Notes: a model not told the origin generated them from the letters alone. 64,000 nt of DNA from Talpa occidentalis (GCF_014898055.3 NW_023602073.1:81758678-81822677), one strand, 5' to 3'. Numbered from the stretch's first letter, positions 45,312 to 58,342 are shown. Numbers and translations are program-made.

Positions 45312-46337
45312 TTATTCGTCCCTCTGAGGTTCTGGCTTTAGGACTCCTTGTAGTATTTTTTGGAGTGGGGGTTTAGTCGTAATGAAATTCCATAGTTTCT
45401 GTTTGTCTGGGAAGGTCCTTATTCTTTCTTCATAGAGGAAGGAGAGCTTTGTGGGATAGAGTATTCTTGGTTGGCATCTGTTTTCTTGGAGTCTGTTGAC
45501 TATGTCCCTCCACTCTCTCCTTGCCTGTAGTGTTTCTTTGGAGAAGTCTGATGTCAGCCTGATTGGTTTTCCTTTGAATGTTACCTGTTTTTTTCCTCTT
45601 GTCAGCTTCATTATTTTTTCCTTGTCCTGGATTCTTGGGAGCTTTACTATTATGTGTCTTGCTGTATTTTTCCTTTCGTCGTGGAAGTTTGGTGTTCTTC
45701 TTGCTTCTTGTATATCAATTTTCAGCTCCTCCTTCACGTTTGGGAAGTTCTCTTCAATTATCTCCTTGAATATTTTCTCTGTTCCTACATCTCTCTCCTC
45801 TCCTTCTGGTATTCCTATAACTCTTATATTTCCTTTCCTGATGGAGTCAGATAGTTCCCGAAGTCTTTCTTCGGTCTTTTTCCTTCGTACTTCTCTTTCT
45901 TTTTCTGTTTTGGTTCTTTTTATTTCTGTGTCTTCAAGAGTACTTATTCGTTCTTCCATTTCATCTATTCTGCTTTCATTGCTTTTCCCAGAGTTCTTTA
46001 GTGCCTCCATTAATTCTTTGATCTCCTGCATTTCTTTTACTTCCCTCTTTAGGGACTCAATTTCATTCTTCTGATCGTTGATTATTTTTCCCTTATCATT
46101 GTTTTCCTTTATGACTTCTGTCATTTTTTTAATCATGGCAATTTTAAATTCTCTTTCTGGAAGGCTCAGAAGTTCTTCCAAGTTACTGTCGTTGCAATCT
46201 GGGGAGTGATTTTCTTTTTGTGGTGTGCTTTTTTCCTGAGGAGTTGCTAGGTTGCGTGTGGTTCTTCTACTCCCTACCATCTGTTTTCTAATTTGCCGTA
46301 TGCTTTGGGATACTGTGTTGCTGGGACTGGCAGGCAT
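45312..46337 (-). CDS. L1-B ORF1 protein
   Basis: Intact 341-codon frame starting MPASPSNTVSQ. Same layout as L1-A ORF1: basic N-terminal region, coiled coil (about residues 70-150), RRM at GNIRVIGIPEGEERD, C-terminal domain with RHIIVKLPR and RILYPTKLSF. It lacks the 14-residue duplication of L1-A and so has a coiled coil shorter by two heptads. An open ORF1 in an otherwise dead element may simply reflect limited age. Confidence 0.93.
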   Translation of the reverse strand: MPASPSNTVSQSIRQIRKQMVGSRRTTRNLATPQEKSTPQKENHSPDCNDSNLEELLSLPEREFKIAMIKKMTEVIKENNDKGKIINDQKNEIESLKREVKEMQEIKELMEALKNSGKSNESRIDEMEERISTLEDTEIKRTKTEKEREVRRKKTEERLRELSDSIRKGNIRVIGIPEGEERDVGTEKIFKEIIEENFPNVKEELKIDIQEARRTPNFHDERKNTARHIIVKLPRIQDKEKIMKLTRGKKQVTFKGKPIRLTSDFSKETLQARREWRDIVNRLQENRCQPRILYPTKLSFLYEERIRTFPDKQKLWNFITTKPPLQKILQGVLKPEPQRDE

Positions 46338-47218
46338 CTTGCGTGAACTTCTCCGCTCCCCTCTGGCTCCTCCAGGAGATATCTGTCAGTTTCAAGCAGT
46401 CTTTACTGAAGAAAGGTCCCTATTCTAAAATGCCGATGTGGGGACATGCTTCCCTGTGCTCCTGGTCTGCCCTGACAGTGGGTTCCTGCTCCCTCTCTGG
46501 GCTGGGACTGTAGGCCAGAAGGGGCCTGGCATGGGCGAACTTCCCGGCTCACCTCGGGCTCCTGAGGGAGCCTTCTGCTGGTTTCAGGCAGTCTTTACTG
46601 AAGAAAAGTCCCTATTCTAAAATGGCGATGCGGGACACACTCCCTGCACGCCTGGTCTGCCCTGCCAGTGGGTTCCCGCTCCCCTCTGGGCTCTGTGGGG
46701 ACCTGAGCAGCCACTGATCTGCGTATCCTTTTCAAGCATGCTGCTTTCCCGCACAAGCTTACCAGCTGGCCTAGGCTGTGTGTAGGTCTCCAGGAGTCTT
46801 TATTTTTCTCCAGTGGTGCCCGGAGCCATTTGCTCACCTCCTCAGTGAATGCTGCAGGGTTCTCCACAGCTCCAGTTCACGGGGTGTGATGGCTGAAATA
46901 GTTCCTTTCCACTCTCAGTCCTGCTTGATGCGTAGTTTGTTCTTGTTGGTTGTTTTAGTTTTTTTGTTTTTCCCTCCTTCCTGTTGGTTGGAGAGTGCCG
47001 ACTTTGTGGGTGGGGGAGGATAGCAGGGTTCTGAGCTTTCCTCCCTTCTAGTCCTCTTTTATGGCAACTTTCTTCTTTGGGTAGTTTGCTGGAGTCGCCC
47101 GTTTATCTTCCTTGTCCCAGTTCTCACTGGGACCCGCTGCTTTTCCTCCCTATTAACTTTTTTTTTTTAATGGGAGATCTTACAGCGTTTCCTCACCGCC
47201 ATGTTGACCCACTAAATC
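46338..47218 (-). promoter_or_regulatory. L1-B 5'UTR / decayed internal promoter
   Basis: 881 bp. The 5' terminus keeps ACCGCCATGTTG (47195-47206; YY1-type on the element strand). Two monomer-like units carry 'gtccctattctaaaatg' at 46416-46432 and 46608-46624, 192 bp apart. Compared with L1-A it lacks an internal segment of about 440 bp and many CpGs are replaced by TpG/CpA. Confidence 0.8.
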
Positions 47219-47236
47219 TGTTTATAGTCTTTTTAA

Positions 47237-49602
47237 AGCTCATTTCTTAAGACTAATAGAGGTCCTGGAAATCTAAGAATTCCAAGATAAAATAATATGT
47301 CACTTTTGTCATCTCTGGCACTACTCTGTAGCCTGGCAGCCACCCACCCAATCTCACTTTCATGCACCAGCCATACCAATTGGTTGGTCTACTTCCCCAA
47401 ATATACTAGGTTCTTCTGACTCCATGTGAATTGCAGGAGTTGATGTTCTCATTTGGAACCCCAGCATGTCTTCGTGATGAGTGGTAATCACCCCTCAAAA
47501 TCAAGTTCACTTTCTACATACAGTGGACCAATAAAATCCACCCCTTACTTCCTTGGGTTGTCTCTGGTCCTTTCTTATATCTCTGGGTTACTTAACTTTA
47601 TTAAAATTACCTTCATACACATGTCTCTCCTATAAACTCTAGCAATATTACTTCTACTCTTAATGATTAGTATTCATGTTGATCTTACAAATATAGAAGC
47701 ACACTTCCATCATTTTATGTCTAGGAAATAATTTTAATCTCAGACTATATGGAGTAGGAGTTATTTTCACCTATATGTAGAGATGGAAAAACTGAAGCAC
47801 AGAGTTTAAATTTTAATTCCTTAAATTAAAAAAAAAAACCTGAAAACATGCTTATTAAAATAGATGTAATAAAATACAGTATTAAAAATATCAGCAAGTT
47901 GCTGAAACAATAGTTGAAAGTAGCTGCCATTTACTAGAATTGACTTCTCACGTTGGACCCTTGGATTTATATCTTCTGTTAGCACTAATGTTCACTGCAC
48001 TTCAGCAAGGCAGGTATTAGTTTCTACCCTGAAAAGTGAGGGAAGACCCTATTTTTATCCCTTGGCAGATTATTTTCTTCTATGCAATGTAAATACAGAA
48101 GAGGAGAGCCTTTGGAAGTCTTGTCAGAGGGGCTATTACATGGCTGAATATGATACAAACAAGAGTTAGGGCAGGTGTTGTAGCTGTGAGAAAGTGAGCA
48201 GATGATAGAGATGTGTCAAATAGGGGAGACTACTGGACCTCCCAGAAATATTTCTGCAATGAGACAAACCATGGTGTGGTCACATAGTCACCCCCTCAGC
48301 TTCACAGATTTACAAACTTGAAATGAGTGCTTCTTGAAGTCATCCATTTTAAGGATACCTCTTCTGTGAATTTATTTAAATTGAATCAGTCTATAAAAAT
48401 TGAAAAGATTAATTCATAATCCATTCACTGATAAGTAAGAAAAGTTGTCATATCTGTAAGAAAAGTTATGTCATAATTAAAAAGATTGCCAGGAGTATGT
48501 AGATCAGTTGTGGGAGTTTGTGCGATTTAATTTTCCAACCTGTATCAAGTGCATCTATCTGCCGCTGAGGAATACAACAGTAAAGAAACACAAAAAAGAG
48601 ATCTTACATTCACAGCTTGCATCATTAGGTCCTACATGCTGGTGTCCCCTGCTATTTTAAAAGTAGAGCATGCCTGTGAAATCCTTCATAAGCTGAGGTG
48701 GCATTAGTGAAGAAGAAAGTACCATTAATTTAGAAAAATTTTTGAATGTTCTCCAGATCCAAAAAATAGCCTATCAAATCATGCTAAATATCACATAAAA
48801 CCTAAAATAATACTAAAACATGTAGTAAAAACATAAATTATATGCTAACTACACAATCTGTGTAAAGTAGAGAAAATGTCCAATGTAGTTTCACTTGCCA
48901 GAAATGATGGTGGTGGTTGTTGTCAGAGGTTGCAGAGTTGTCAGAGGTTGCAGGGATGGGGTGGGGTGAGAGATCCACGAGACTAGAGTGTCAGAGGAAG
49001 AGGAAGAGGGTCATCTAATAATTCATTGTTGTCTGACTTTGTCAGGGGAGGAAGGTCACTAACATCTACACCTACTTAGTTGGGCTGCCACGATGTCAAA
49101 GGTTAAGATCTGTCTACTCTGACCAACATGGAAGGTTTGGATGGGACCTTGTGCTTGACTGCATAGCCTCATACATTTTTCTGTCATACACTTCTTTGCA
49201 GGCACTCCAAACATACTGTAAACACGCCCTTTCAAAATTAAAGTCAAACTTTTCTGCAGTCATTTACAGCACTGTCATTCATAGCAGCAGTCTCATGCAA
49301 GAGCTTCATGTTCAGTTCCTGGGCCACTTTTGTGTGGTTCACTGTTTTGTTTAGTTTTGATTACATCCAGTTTCATACGGTGTAACACCCTTAAAGCTCT
49401 CAAGCATTTGTGATACCTTAGGGACACATCTTGGTAATGGGTGGGCAAAATATAGGTAAAGCAAAAATACTCACCTACACAGTTGAAAGACTTGGTGACT
49501 TGAATCTGAGATGATCACTGTAGTTTCCAAGGAAGGCTCTTACTGCTGCCACACTCATCAGTCCCTGTCCAGTGTACACTCTGCCTTTGTAATGGCTCAT
49601 AG
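47237..49602. other. Unassigned stretch with a MIR piece
   Basis: About 47730-47830 matches a minus-strand MIR end ('gagatggaaaaactgaagcacagag'). A short exact tandem duplication lies at 48919-48954. A purine/pyrimidine-biased patch at 48990-49015 is low complexity. No gene recognised. Confidence 0.45.
48919..48954. repeat. 18-bp direct tandem duplication
   Basis: GTTGTCAGAGGTTGCAGA occurs twice in a row (48919-48936, 48937-48954), with the second unit differing only at its last base. Followed by G-rich text. Probably a replication-slippage duplication. Confidence 0.9.
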
Positions 49603-49614
49603 GAAAACGTACAG

Positions 49615-49876
49615 CAGGGCCTCCCTGGTGGCGCAATATGTTGAGCGCAGTGCTGTGAAGCTGTCCAAAGCCTCTGCAGTGCAGGTTCGATTCCTGGCCG
49701 GCCAGGGAGATACCCACATGGCGCAGCAGACCTCTCCTGTCTCGCCCCCTGCAGTGTATTTCAGTAGGTCTGCCTGTTCTGCTCCCATCTCTGTCTATGG
49801 TGAATTCTCTCACTGTCCTGCAACTCCTAGCCTGTACCCCAGTTCTTGTATAAAATAAATCTTAAAAAAAAAAAAC
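49615..49876 (+). mobile_element. tRNA-derived SINE, intermediate subtype
   Basis: GGGCCTCCCTGGTGGCGCAA start, B box GGTTCGATTCC (49685-49695), 'ccccagttcttgtataaaataaatctt' end. A deletion near 49749 removes about 10 bp ('ccccctgcagtg'). Target duplications GAAAACGTACAG (49603-49614) and GAAAACATACAG (49877-49888). Confidence 0.95.
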
Positions 49877-51667
49877 GAAAACATACAGTGAACACTACTT
49901 TTATTTCTTGCCTTTTGTGATAAAGGCAAAAATACTCTGGGTTTCTTTCAGTTATTGAAACCAGGTGTTAATGTAGATCTTTCGTAAAAGTGAAGAGGAG
50001 TTAAAAAAAAATCCCCCCAAATTGGGATATCTGTACCTATGTGTCCACTTGCATTATAAAGACAACCCTGTTATGGGTAAATAGTGATTGCAGAGAATTC
50101 TCTTTTGAGAAGAATAATCAACTCTCTCTCTCAATGCTTCTCTCTGACTTTTCCTTCCCTACAAAGCTGTCATTCACAATAAATCCACTTTAGACTTAAG
50201 AAATTTTAAGTGATGTTAGAATAAACAATTAGATTGCATATAAGCTTTGATGTAATGACATTTTATCCCCTTAAAAATACTTTTGCTATCTTTTCTGTTC
50301 TGTTTCATTCATTCTTTAGAGTTTTACTCCCATAGAGCAGGCATTCTCTCTTCCAAGGTTCTTGGGCACCTCTCTTGTTGGTCGTGTGCAGCAATTATAG
50401 AGAGCACCTTGAGTAGGCATATGCTTCTGTACATGTTGGGTCATTACAAATTTCACTTTATTTGTAGCTCATAATACTGAAAGAGAAGGGATGGAAAAGG
50501 TAACTTGAAACCAAATCAAGTGAACTTTGAGGATTGGCATGAGTACTAGCTACCCTGTTTATATTTGGTAGAAAGCCATCAAAGATTTTATAACAGGAAC
50601 TTACATAATCAGTTAAGTATTTTCAGAATATATAAATTTCAGGACAAACTTTCAGATATACAGGAGATATCCTCCCCCCCACCCCCATCAAAGCTGATTC
50701 TACTTTGCATTTTTTTATTTTATTTGTATTTCTTTAGTTTATATAATTAATCCCAATTGGTTTTGTATCTTTTACTGCTTCTTCCTGAATTCCCTTATGA
50801 GATACCCAAATTCAGTGATTTGTGTTTTTTCTCACACCAATTATAAAAAATGTCTTCCTGGCTAGGAAGATCCTTATTCCCATGCATGTTTGAAAATATA
50901 AGAAAAGATGTATATGTGCTCACATTCTTGAAGAGAGCCCAGTCAATAACTAGACTGCATAATTCTGTTCTCCATCAAAGCACAAAAGCTGCCCCATGGA
51001 AATGCTGGCCAGCCTGTGTGGCAGCTGGACAGAGGGCCCACACTAGTCTCAGTGCTCTTAGTTGCCAGTGCAAAGGATAGGGGTTCCTGGTATTGAGATG
51101 GCTGATGGTCTTGGGCTCCCTCAGTGAGTTTCCACAACAATGGAATCTTTCCTGTGTGTCCAGGAAGAGACATATCTGAGGGTTTATAGTGACATCATGA
51201 GGGGCTCTGCTTATACTAAGTCTCTAAAACTTGGATGCAGAATTGAGGGTCATATTAGAAGTTAAGTTTTAGTAATTCACACATCATCTGTACCTAGTTA
51301 CATTGCATGAAATTTTGACCTACTACATAGATTAGAATCCAATAAATTATAAGTAAGTGACTATCAAGGAAAGTTGTTTATCAATAAAAAATTACAGTAT
51401 GCCACCAAATAGGTGAGTTCAATTTCTACAGTTAAAAAGCAGCTTCTGTCTAATATAATTGTAATTATTTGGATAATTAAATGTGGAATTAAAACAGAAT
51501 TCTAGCAATTAAAACAAACTTTATAGAGAAGCAACAAAGGAAGTTGACTAATTAATGTTGGGACATGCTAACTACCCAAATAGTCACTATCTCAGTATTT
51601 AGATGTTGATGGAGAACCTAAGGTTTCTTTAAAGGACAATATTTTCCAATTCTTTTATATTTGTCAG

Positions 51668-51860
51668 CATATGAAATTAACTTTTTTTTTAATTGAGGTA
51701 ACGTTTAACAACACTGTCTGATTTAGGAAAATACTTTCACACCTCCTTAGATGTATGTTGCTATACCACACCCAACATCAAAGCCCTCATAATATTTTTT
51801 TCAAGTTCTCTGCCCACTTCATAATTGCATTAATCCCACCAATTCAAAGATTTTTATTAG
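51668..51860 (-). mobile_element. Small old L1 3'UTR fragment
   Basis: T-run at 51680-51690, then 'aattgaggtaacgtttaacaacactgtctgattta', 'tacaccacacccaacatcaaagcc'-like text, as in mammalian L1 3'UTRs on the minus strand. Short and diverged. Confidence 0.5.
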
Positions 51861-52335
51861 TCTCTCACTGATTATGCCTTATTTTAAATATCCACCTTAA
51901 AATTCAATTTAATGCAAATTAATTGCAAACTGAAATTTCAAATTTTGTAAGATCTGATTTCATGAGGTTTCTGTAAGTAATGTTGTAGAATTGGTCATAT
52001 CTAGAACTTGGGATAGAAAATTATTTTGTCCTATCTTAATTTTTTGTTATAAAACCATCAACATTTAATTTAATCTGTAGTTGCTACAAGAATTGCTGCA
52101 TAGCTAAATTATAAACTAACCTTATTAATAAAAAATGAATTTACTTACATTACCACATCATAATTTAACTTATTGTTTATATTATTTACCATGAAAATTG
52201 ATATGTTTTAAAGTGAGTAACTTTCACTGACCTTTTCCAATAATGTGATGCTAACTAAATCAAATGGAAGTTTATGTAGACAAAAAGATAGTCCCTCTGT
52301 AGTCATTTTGTCTGCAGGACAAATATATCTGAGGT

Positions 52336-52361
52336 GGGGGGTATGGGGGAGGGAATAGGGG
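52336..52361 (+). other. G-quadruplex motif
   Basis: Four G-tracts: GGGGGG-TAT-GGGGG-A-GGG-AATA-GGGG, satisfying the G3+ N1-7 rule, in AT-rich non-repeat DNA. Structure formation is inferred, not shown. Confidence 0.8.
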
Positions 52362-54789
52362 TAGGATCAAAATTGATTCGCTTGATATATTGATTAGAAA
52401 ATAAAGTCCCACTTGTAAAATCATACTAGGAACTTTAATGTTTGACTACTGGAAATGCAGCTTATGTTACAGTATGTAGTCACATCTAGCAAGTGTATAG
52501 ATCTTTATGGCTTGCTTGCTATTATTCATGTAATGTCACACTAGAATCTGCTTATTTTCTTTACCTGTTTCTCTTATTTTTAAACTTCTGTTGTACAATG
52601 CAGTAAGCTATCTCAAAACACTCTAGTTGTGAAGTGTATAAATTACATAAAAATAAGTATTGAAATGCATAAAGTCTATATGTTGGATTTTCTAGATATA
52701 GTCTTTACCTTAGTGTAAATAAGATTTCTAGGAAATAACTGAAGAATTATTTTAGTAATTATTGGTTTTTAATTTAAGTGCTCAGGAAGATTCCATCTTC
52801 TGTGATGCAGCAGTTCATGAACTTATTCCTGGCAACTGTTACTTGGTTAGATGATCTTTGCAGCTTAACCTTGACTTACATTATCATACATAGTTTTTGT
52901 TCTCTCTTAGGAGATTTGGGTAGGTGGCTAGTTAAATAAAAAAAAAACAAACTTAGAATTGACTACAAGGCTCTCTGGTGTACTCTTGAAACCTAATAAT
53001 TTTACCAGGAAGTCAGCTCAAGAACATTCAGACTTTAGGAAACACTGCAGTTTCTAAGTACTATTAAAGAGGGAAAGTTGACCCTTAGGAAAAGCTTTGA
53101 ATGGGTTTTCTTTACCTCTGCTTTCAAGGGACCCCAGAATGCCAAAATGTCATGAACATTTTACTGGTCTTTTAGACTGAATTGCTTTGAGACACTCAGA
53201 AGTAATTTTCCAAATTTTTATAATAAGCTAAGTCAGAGACATTTTCCCTTTGAACTATTTTCAGCTCAACTATATGTGGAAAATAAAGCATTTTGCTAAA
53301 AAGCCCCTGGATGTAGACTTTGCGAATGACGGGCATTCTGAACTGCATACTTATAGCTTTCATAGGAAATGTTCTACTTCTTCATGCCACACAACTACTA
53401 TTTCATCACTTTGAACAACCTTCTGAGCTCTGGCTCTTTCTCCAGCACTCGCACTCTAATTTCTCAACATTAATTCTAACCTATCTCTCTCATGTCTCAC
53501 AGCAGCACTATTTATTCTGTCATCACAGATAAAATTTTGTTGAATTTCTAGCATTATCAAGGAATTAAGTGAAGATTCAAAGATTCAGAAGCACAGTTTC
53601 TTAAAGTCTTTAGATGTACTTGAAACAATAAAATGAACAAATAAACAATTTGTTGTAATAAAGCAAAGGGTGTTCTCTGCTGTAATATTCCGCACGTGAA
53701 GTTTTATGATAAAGAAAGGGAAAATGTGACTTTTGTTTGGGAAGGACTCATGATCAATCTTTATGGAAGAAGTGGAACTGGAGCAAGAGCTTGATAAATG
53801 AGTAGGGAGAGGTGATTTCCTTATGGAATTAGAGCATGTCAGCTGCACGTAGTTCAGGACTGCTTAAAGGTTAGAGGAAGTCAAGGTGGAGGATTAATGT
53901 AAGATAATGCCTTAGAGGACTATCAAAAGCCTTTTCTCAGTGCTGCTCAATGAAATATAATATGATCCACATATGTAATTTGTAAGTTTCTAGTAGACAC
54001 ATTCAAAATTCTATAGAAAATTATACTTAATTCCAATATCTTTCACTTAAATGTCAAAATATTATCATTTAACATGGAATCAATGTAAAATTTATTAAGG
54101 CGATATTTACATTCTCTTCTTCATACAACTCTTTGAAATCCAGTATTTACAGGGTAACACATACCCATGCAGACTAATTACTTTTCAAAGGCTGAATAGT
54201 CATATATTATTAGAGACTGCCACATTGTATATTTGTGATTTAGTCAATGAGAAAATGAAACAAAGATAAAGGACAAAGAATAAATACACATACAATGCAG
54301 TTGCAGCTTCATATCTCAACATGTGTACACTGCTTCACCCAAGTTCCAGTGCTACTATCCTATCACCTTTACCTGCGAGAGCCTCTGTTCCCTCCCTTTC
54401 TCTGCCCCCAGCCTGGTAACCTCCATATTTTTCACATGCTGAATTACTTTGGTTTTGTTATTGTCAGTTTGCTTTTTTTGGTTACTTATAATCAAGGAAA
54501 GCATCTGGTATATTCTTTCAGTATTCTTTGTCCTTAGTAATAGGCCTTGATGTTTGTTTCTGGTTCATTTACACACAGAATAAACATTTCATTTCTCACC
54601 CTTTCGAAGCGCTCTGTGACCATGTGATTAATCCTGGCCAATGATACGTAAACAGTATTATGTATGGTTTCCTGGAAGTCTTACTCTTTTTGAGTTCAAC
54701 TATAGCAACCATTTTGACCTTAAAGTTGAAAGTGTGCTAAGAATAATGGAGGAGAGAGATTACAGCCTGTTTTTCTAGTAAGATCAGCA

Positions 54790-55022
54790 CTATGAAGCAA
54801 TCTGCAGCTATTGCAGCATGAGTTTGATCCCTGGCCAGCGAAGTGACCCACATGGTGCAGCAGACCTCTTCTGTCTTGCCGGCTGCTCCCTTCAGCAGTG
54901 TATTTCAGTAGATCTGCCTGTTCTGCTCCCCATTCTGTCTCTGGTGAATCCTCTCAGCCTCCCACACCTCTGGCCTACACCCCAGCTCTTGTATGCATAA
55001 ATAAATAAATCTTAAAAAAAAA
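54790..55022 (+). mobile_element. tRNA-derived SINE, 5'-truncated
   Basis: Joins SINE consensus at 'gaagcaatctgcagctattgcagcatgagtttgatccc'; the A box and first 40 or so bases are absent. 3' end 'cttgtatgcataaataaataaatctt' and A tail (older subtype). No clear target duplication. Confidence 0.9.
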
Positions 55023-58000
55023 GAAATAGGAGTTACAGGCAGAATTCATTCAAATAGGGTCCTTTATGTCAGGACTGTTTTTTGGATTCTTTTCAATGGT
55101 CCAGCTTTAATTTTTTTTAATTATATTTTTGTGGATACTTACTGGATGGACCAGAATAATCAAACAACTTGCATAGGATGATAGCAGTGGAGATAAAGAT
55201 TGCATTTTTATATAATTAAAGCATTGAGAAAATAAAAGATATAACCCAGTAGTTAGTTAACATTGTAGCTTTGCTTCCCCCCCCCCCATTTGGTTGTAAG
55301 GCATTACTACTCTTCATCTTTACTAGGAGAGAGCAAGACCTGGAAGGAATGGGAGACATGCTGGATAAATAACTACAGGTAGATTAAAAAAAAATCAGGT
55401 GCTGGAGTAATGTGTAAGTCCATGCAGTTAGGAGAACACCTGAGGATGCAGAATAAATGAAGCAATGATAGAAGACCCAAAGGGTCTTATGACTGGGTAG
55501 AAAATGAGGCCAAAACAGAAAGTAAGGAGGGACATGGAAAAAGGGTAGTTTGCTCACTTTAATCTAAAGCCCTTATTGCTGAAAATACTTAAAGTTTTCA
55601 GAAAACTGGAGAATGGGGTTTTGTATTACTCAGATAAAACTTTCATTATTTTAAATGAAGTGACTCATTTAGTTTTACTGATATTTTATTCATGATATGT
55701 ATCATTCATATTTATTCTTTAAAATATTCCTGTTTTAAAACATTACTACATTTCTAGTTGTACAGATTCAGCTCATATACTCATATACTCATTTTAAAGT
55801 AAATTTTGTGTTTTAAAATTTATAAAGATACTATTATACATAGTAAATAAAAATCTAAAATGTAAATTGTATAGCATTCAAAATATTCATAATTCCATTA
55901 CCTTCCTTTAAATTTTTAAGGGATTTTTATATAATTGATATGGACCATTTTTATGTTTTTTCCTTTATTTCATATACAGCATCAAAAATACATGAAATGT
56001 ATGCAGTCTTATTTAATATTTTCATTAAAATATTTTAATAAAATGTATTAATATTTTAAATTTGGATATTTAATATTTTAATTACATGTTATTCCATAGT
56101 TTTATTATAAATCTATAAATCTTGAATGCTTTAAATTATTTTCAAACATTCACCCTACTAAATGTTAGCCATCTTTGTATATAATGCTGTCTTCAAGATT
56201 GTTCCCTTTAGTTTTATTCACAAAAGAATTGGGAAGACACACAGTAAATTATTATGTTCTGTAAGACACAGTGATTCTGCTAAGAGGACTTTCATGGTAG
56301 ATATTCATTGCAGTTGTTGGTCCACCAGATTCCCAACCTCAGTAATTTTGTCTTTGAAATATGGAAAGAAGCTTGTATTTGGTAGCAATAAAGGACTGAA
56401 AATGAAAAGATGCCTGCACAGAGATGAGGGATCTTAGAGACATGTATGAAGCAGTTCAAAACCCTCGGAAAACATAAATGATGACTTGGGAAAAAAAACT
56501 GCAGTATAAAGAGACTGGTAGTGGGAAGATAAGTATAGAATTGCTTATAGAAATAGGAATCCTAAGCTCTGATCCCACTGCTTAGTAACTCAGAGCAGCC
56601 CTAGATTCTAAACCACTGACCTTTGAGTTGTCACTTCAGTGATATTCTTGACTGTTTGATTCTGTTCTCACTTCGCCTCTTCCCACTTCCCTCTTGAGAC
56701 TCTTCTCTTGGCTAAGAGTCATTTTTCTCTTACTCTTCATGTATCTGGCATTTTCTTCCCTATTATTCGAGGCAGCTAGTGTGAGTTGTCACTGTCCTTT
56801 ACAATTCAAAGAGCCTAGTAAACAGCTGACTCTCCTGAGGAACAAGGCCCTAATTTATAGCATTTGTCAGTTTCCACAGTGTAAATACTGCCACCATGAC
56901 CAGTTTGAGCTACCCACATCATGTTACAGAACAATACCGAATTGAAAAGAAATGTGCACAATTGACTCCCATGGCCTCTATAAACTGACTCCAGCACAGC
57001 ACTGGATGAAACATTACATCTTAGCATATAGATTTAGTCCTTTTTAAAGTCCTTCATAGAAAATTCAGTGGCTGCTTTCTGAGGTACTTTAAGAATCTGA
57101 CATTACAGTGACAAGGATGTTACTTCCCTACCCCATTATATTATGCCAATTAATTTATAAGGGTTTAACTTCCTTTTATATTTGGGAAGATACATTATTT
57201 TATGTTTCTGTTTTTCTACAATCATATGCACTCTATGCTTCCCATAGTTTTGGTTAAATTTAAAATCACTTAGTGCATGTTGAAATTTACATTATAAAAG
57301 CTGCTTGACTTACTTACAAATTGAAAGCCTTCAATGAATCAGAAAACCTATAAGTACTTCAGAGCCTTAAAATTGTCCTACACCCTACACAGTGATTTGA
57401 AATTATGTGGCACTTTCCTTTTTCTTGTAAGTGCCTATCTTTATAAGTAGTGGGGACTCTGAATTTACAAAGTAGAAAATAATTTAAAATTATTGGAGTG
57501 CTTCAGGTTTTTAGGAGACCTTCATTCTTTCAAATTGGAATTCCAATTTGTGAAGTGCTCCAGTAACTTTAAATTGCTCAATGCTGTAGACTCAAGATTC
57601 TGGTACAGAGCTCCTTACTAGAGTACTTATTATACATTAAAAATCCTTCAGCAAATTCTCAGAGGACATGACAAGCTTATTAATTTATTTCTTTCCTCAA
57701 TCTGCAATTAAGAATGTAAATGATATATCTGAAGAATAAAAGTAGATTTATATTTTAATTTTAAACATTCATTCATAGTTTTTGATTCCTCTAAGATATA
57801 TTAAACATTTTGAAACAGTACTTTAAAAATATGTGAATAAAAATAAATTTTGTAAGTGCGAAAAAGCTCATTTTTATGGAACACCCTAGTATTATTGTGC
57901 CTATATAAACAGACAATGTAAGTGTACCCTAATCTTCCATGTATTGTGATAAATTATGAAAAAGTAGCATAATAGCTTTATTCCAAATGAAAGTAAAATA

Positions 58001-58068
58001 CACAGAAATCCAACTATAATAACTAGAAAATGTTAGGGTATATGAGCAGAATCAAGTAAAGCTTATTA
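55023..58068. other. Long unassigned AT-rich stretch
   Basis: Very AT-rich between about 55660 and 56160. A poly(C) run of 11 at 55277-55287. An imperfect palindrome at 57481-57575 is listed separately. Short ORFs (plus 56162-56437, plus 56694-56945) have no recognisable domains. No known repeat family identified. Confidence 0.4.
57481..57575. repeat. Nested imperfect palindrome (possible MITE or hairpin)
   Basis: The centre is a perfect 20-bp palindrome CAAATTGGAATTCCAATTTG (57531-57550). Outer arms 57481-57505 and 57551-57575 are reverse complements at 21 of 25 positions. Three of the four mismatches would be G-U wobbles in RNA. The left side has 25 unpaired bases (57506-57530) between outer arm and centre. 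It could be an internal-deleted transposon remnant or a chance foldback. No family recognised. Confidence 0.8.
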
Positions 58069-58081
58069 AAAAAGATTTATT

Positions 58082-58342
58082 GGGGCCTCCCTGGTGGCAC
58101 AAGGGGTTAAGACACAACCTATGAGGCTGTTCACAGCCACTGCAGCATGAGTTTGATCCCCAGCCGGGGAGTTACTCACATGGCACAGCAGACCTCTCCT
58201 GACTCACCCACTGCTCCCCTCAGCAGTCTATGTCAGTTGATCTGCCTGTTCTGTTCCCCACTTTGTCTCTTATGAATCCTCTCACCCCCTTGCCATACCT
58301 CTGGCCTGCACCCCAGCTCTTGTATGCATAAATAAATCTTTT
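58082..58342 (+). mobile_element. tRNA-derived SINE, older subtype, full length
   Basis: GGGGCCTCCCTGGTGGCACAAGG start with 'ggttaagacacaacctatgaggctg', B-box region GTTTGATCCC, end 'cttgtatgcataaataaatctttt'. Target duplications AAAAAGATTTATT (58069-58081) and AAAAATGTTTATT (58343-58355). Confidence 0.95.

Larger units (their letters stand above)
41319..47218 (-). mobile_element. L1-B: full-length-class LINE-1, older
   Basis: A 5.9-kb minus-strand L1 with 5'UTR (46338-47218), ORF1 (45312-46337), 72-nt spacer, ORF2 (41416-45239) and a shortened 3'UTR. Target duplications TGTTTGTAGTCTTTTT (41303-41318) and TGTTTATAGTCTTTTT (47219-47234) differ at one base. The 5'UTR is about 440 bp shorter than in L1-A and CpG-poor, and the 3'UTR has lost the G-rich tract. 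ORF2 has in-frame stops, a frameshift and a catalytic substitution. Confidence 0.96.
49889..54789. other. Long unassigned stretch
   Basis: AT-rich DNA with only one small repeat that I can place (51668-51860, listed separately). A GC-moderate patch at 50960-51170 and the block at 53310-53540 hold short ORFs without recognisable motifs. A G-quadruplex motif sits at 52336-52361. No exon, RNA gene or further repeat recognised. Confidence 0.4.
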
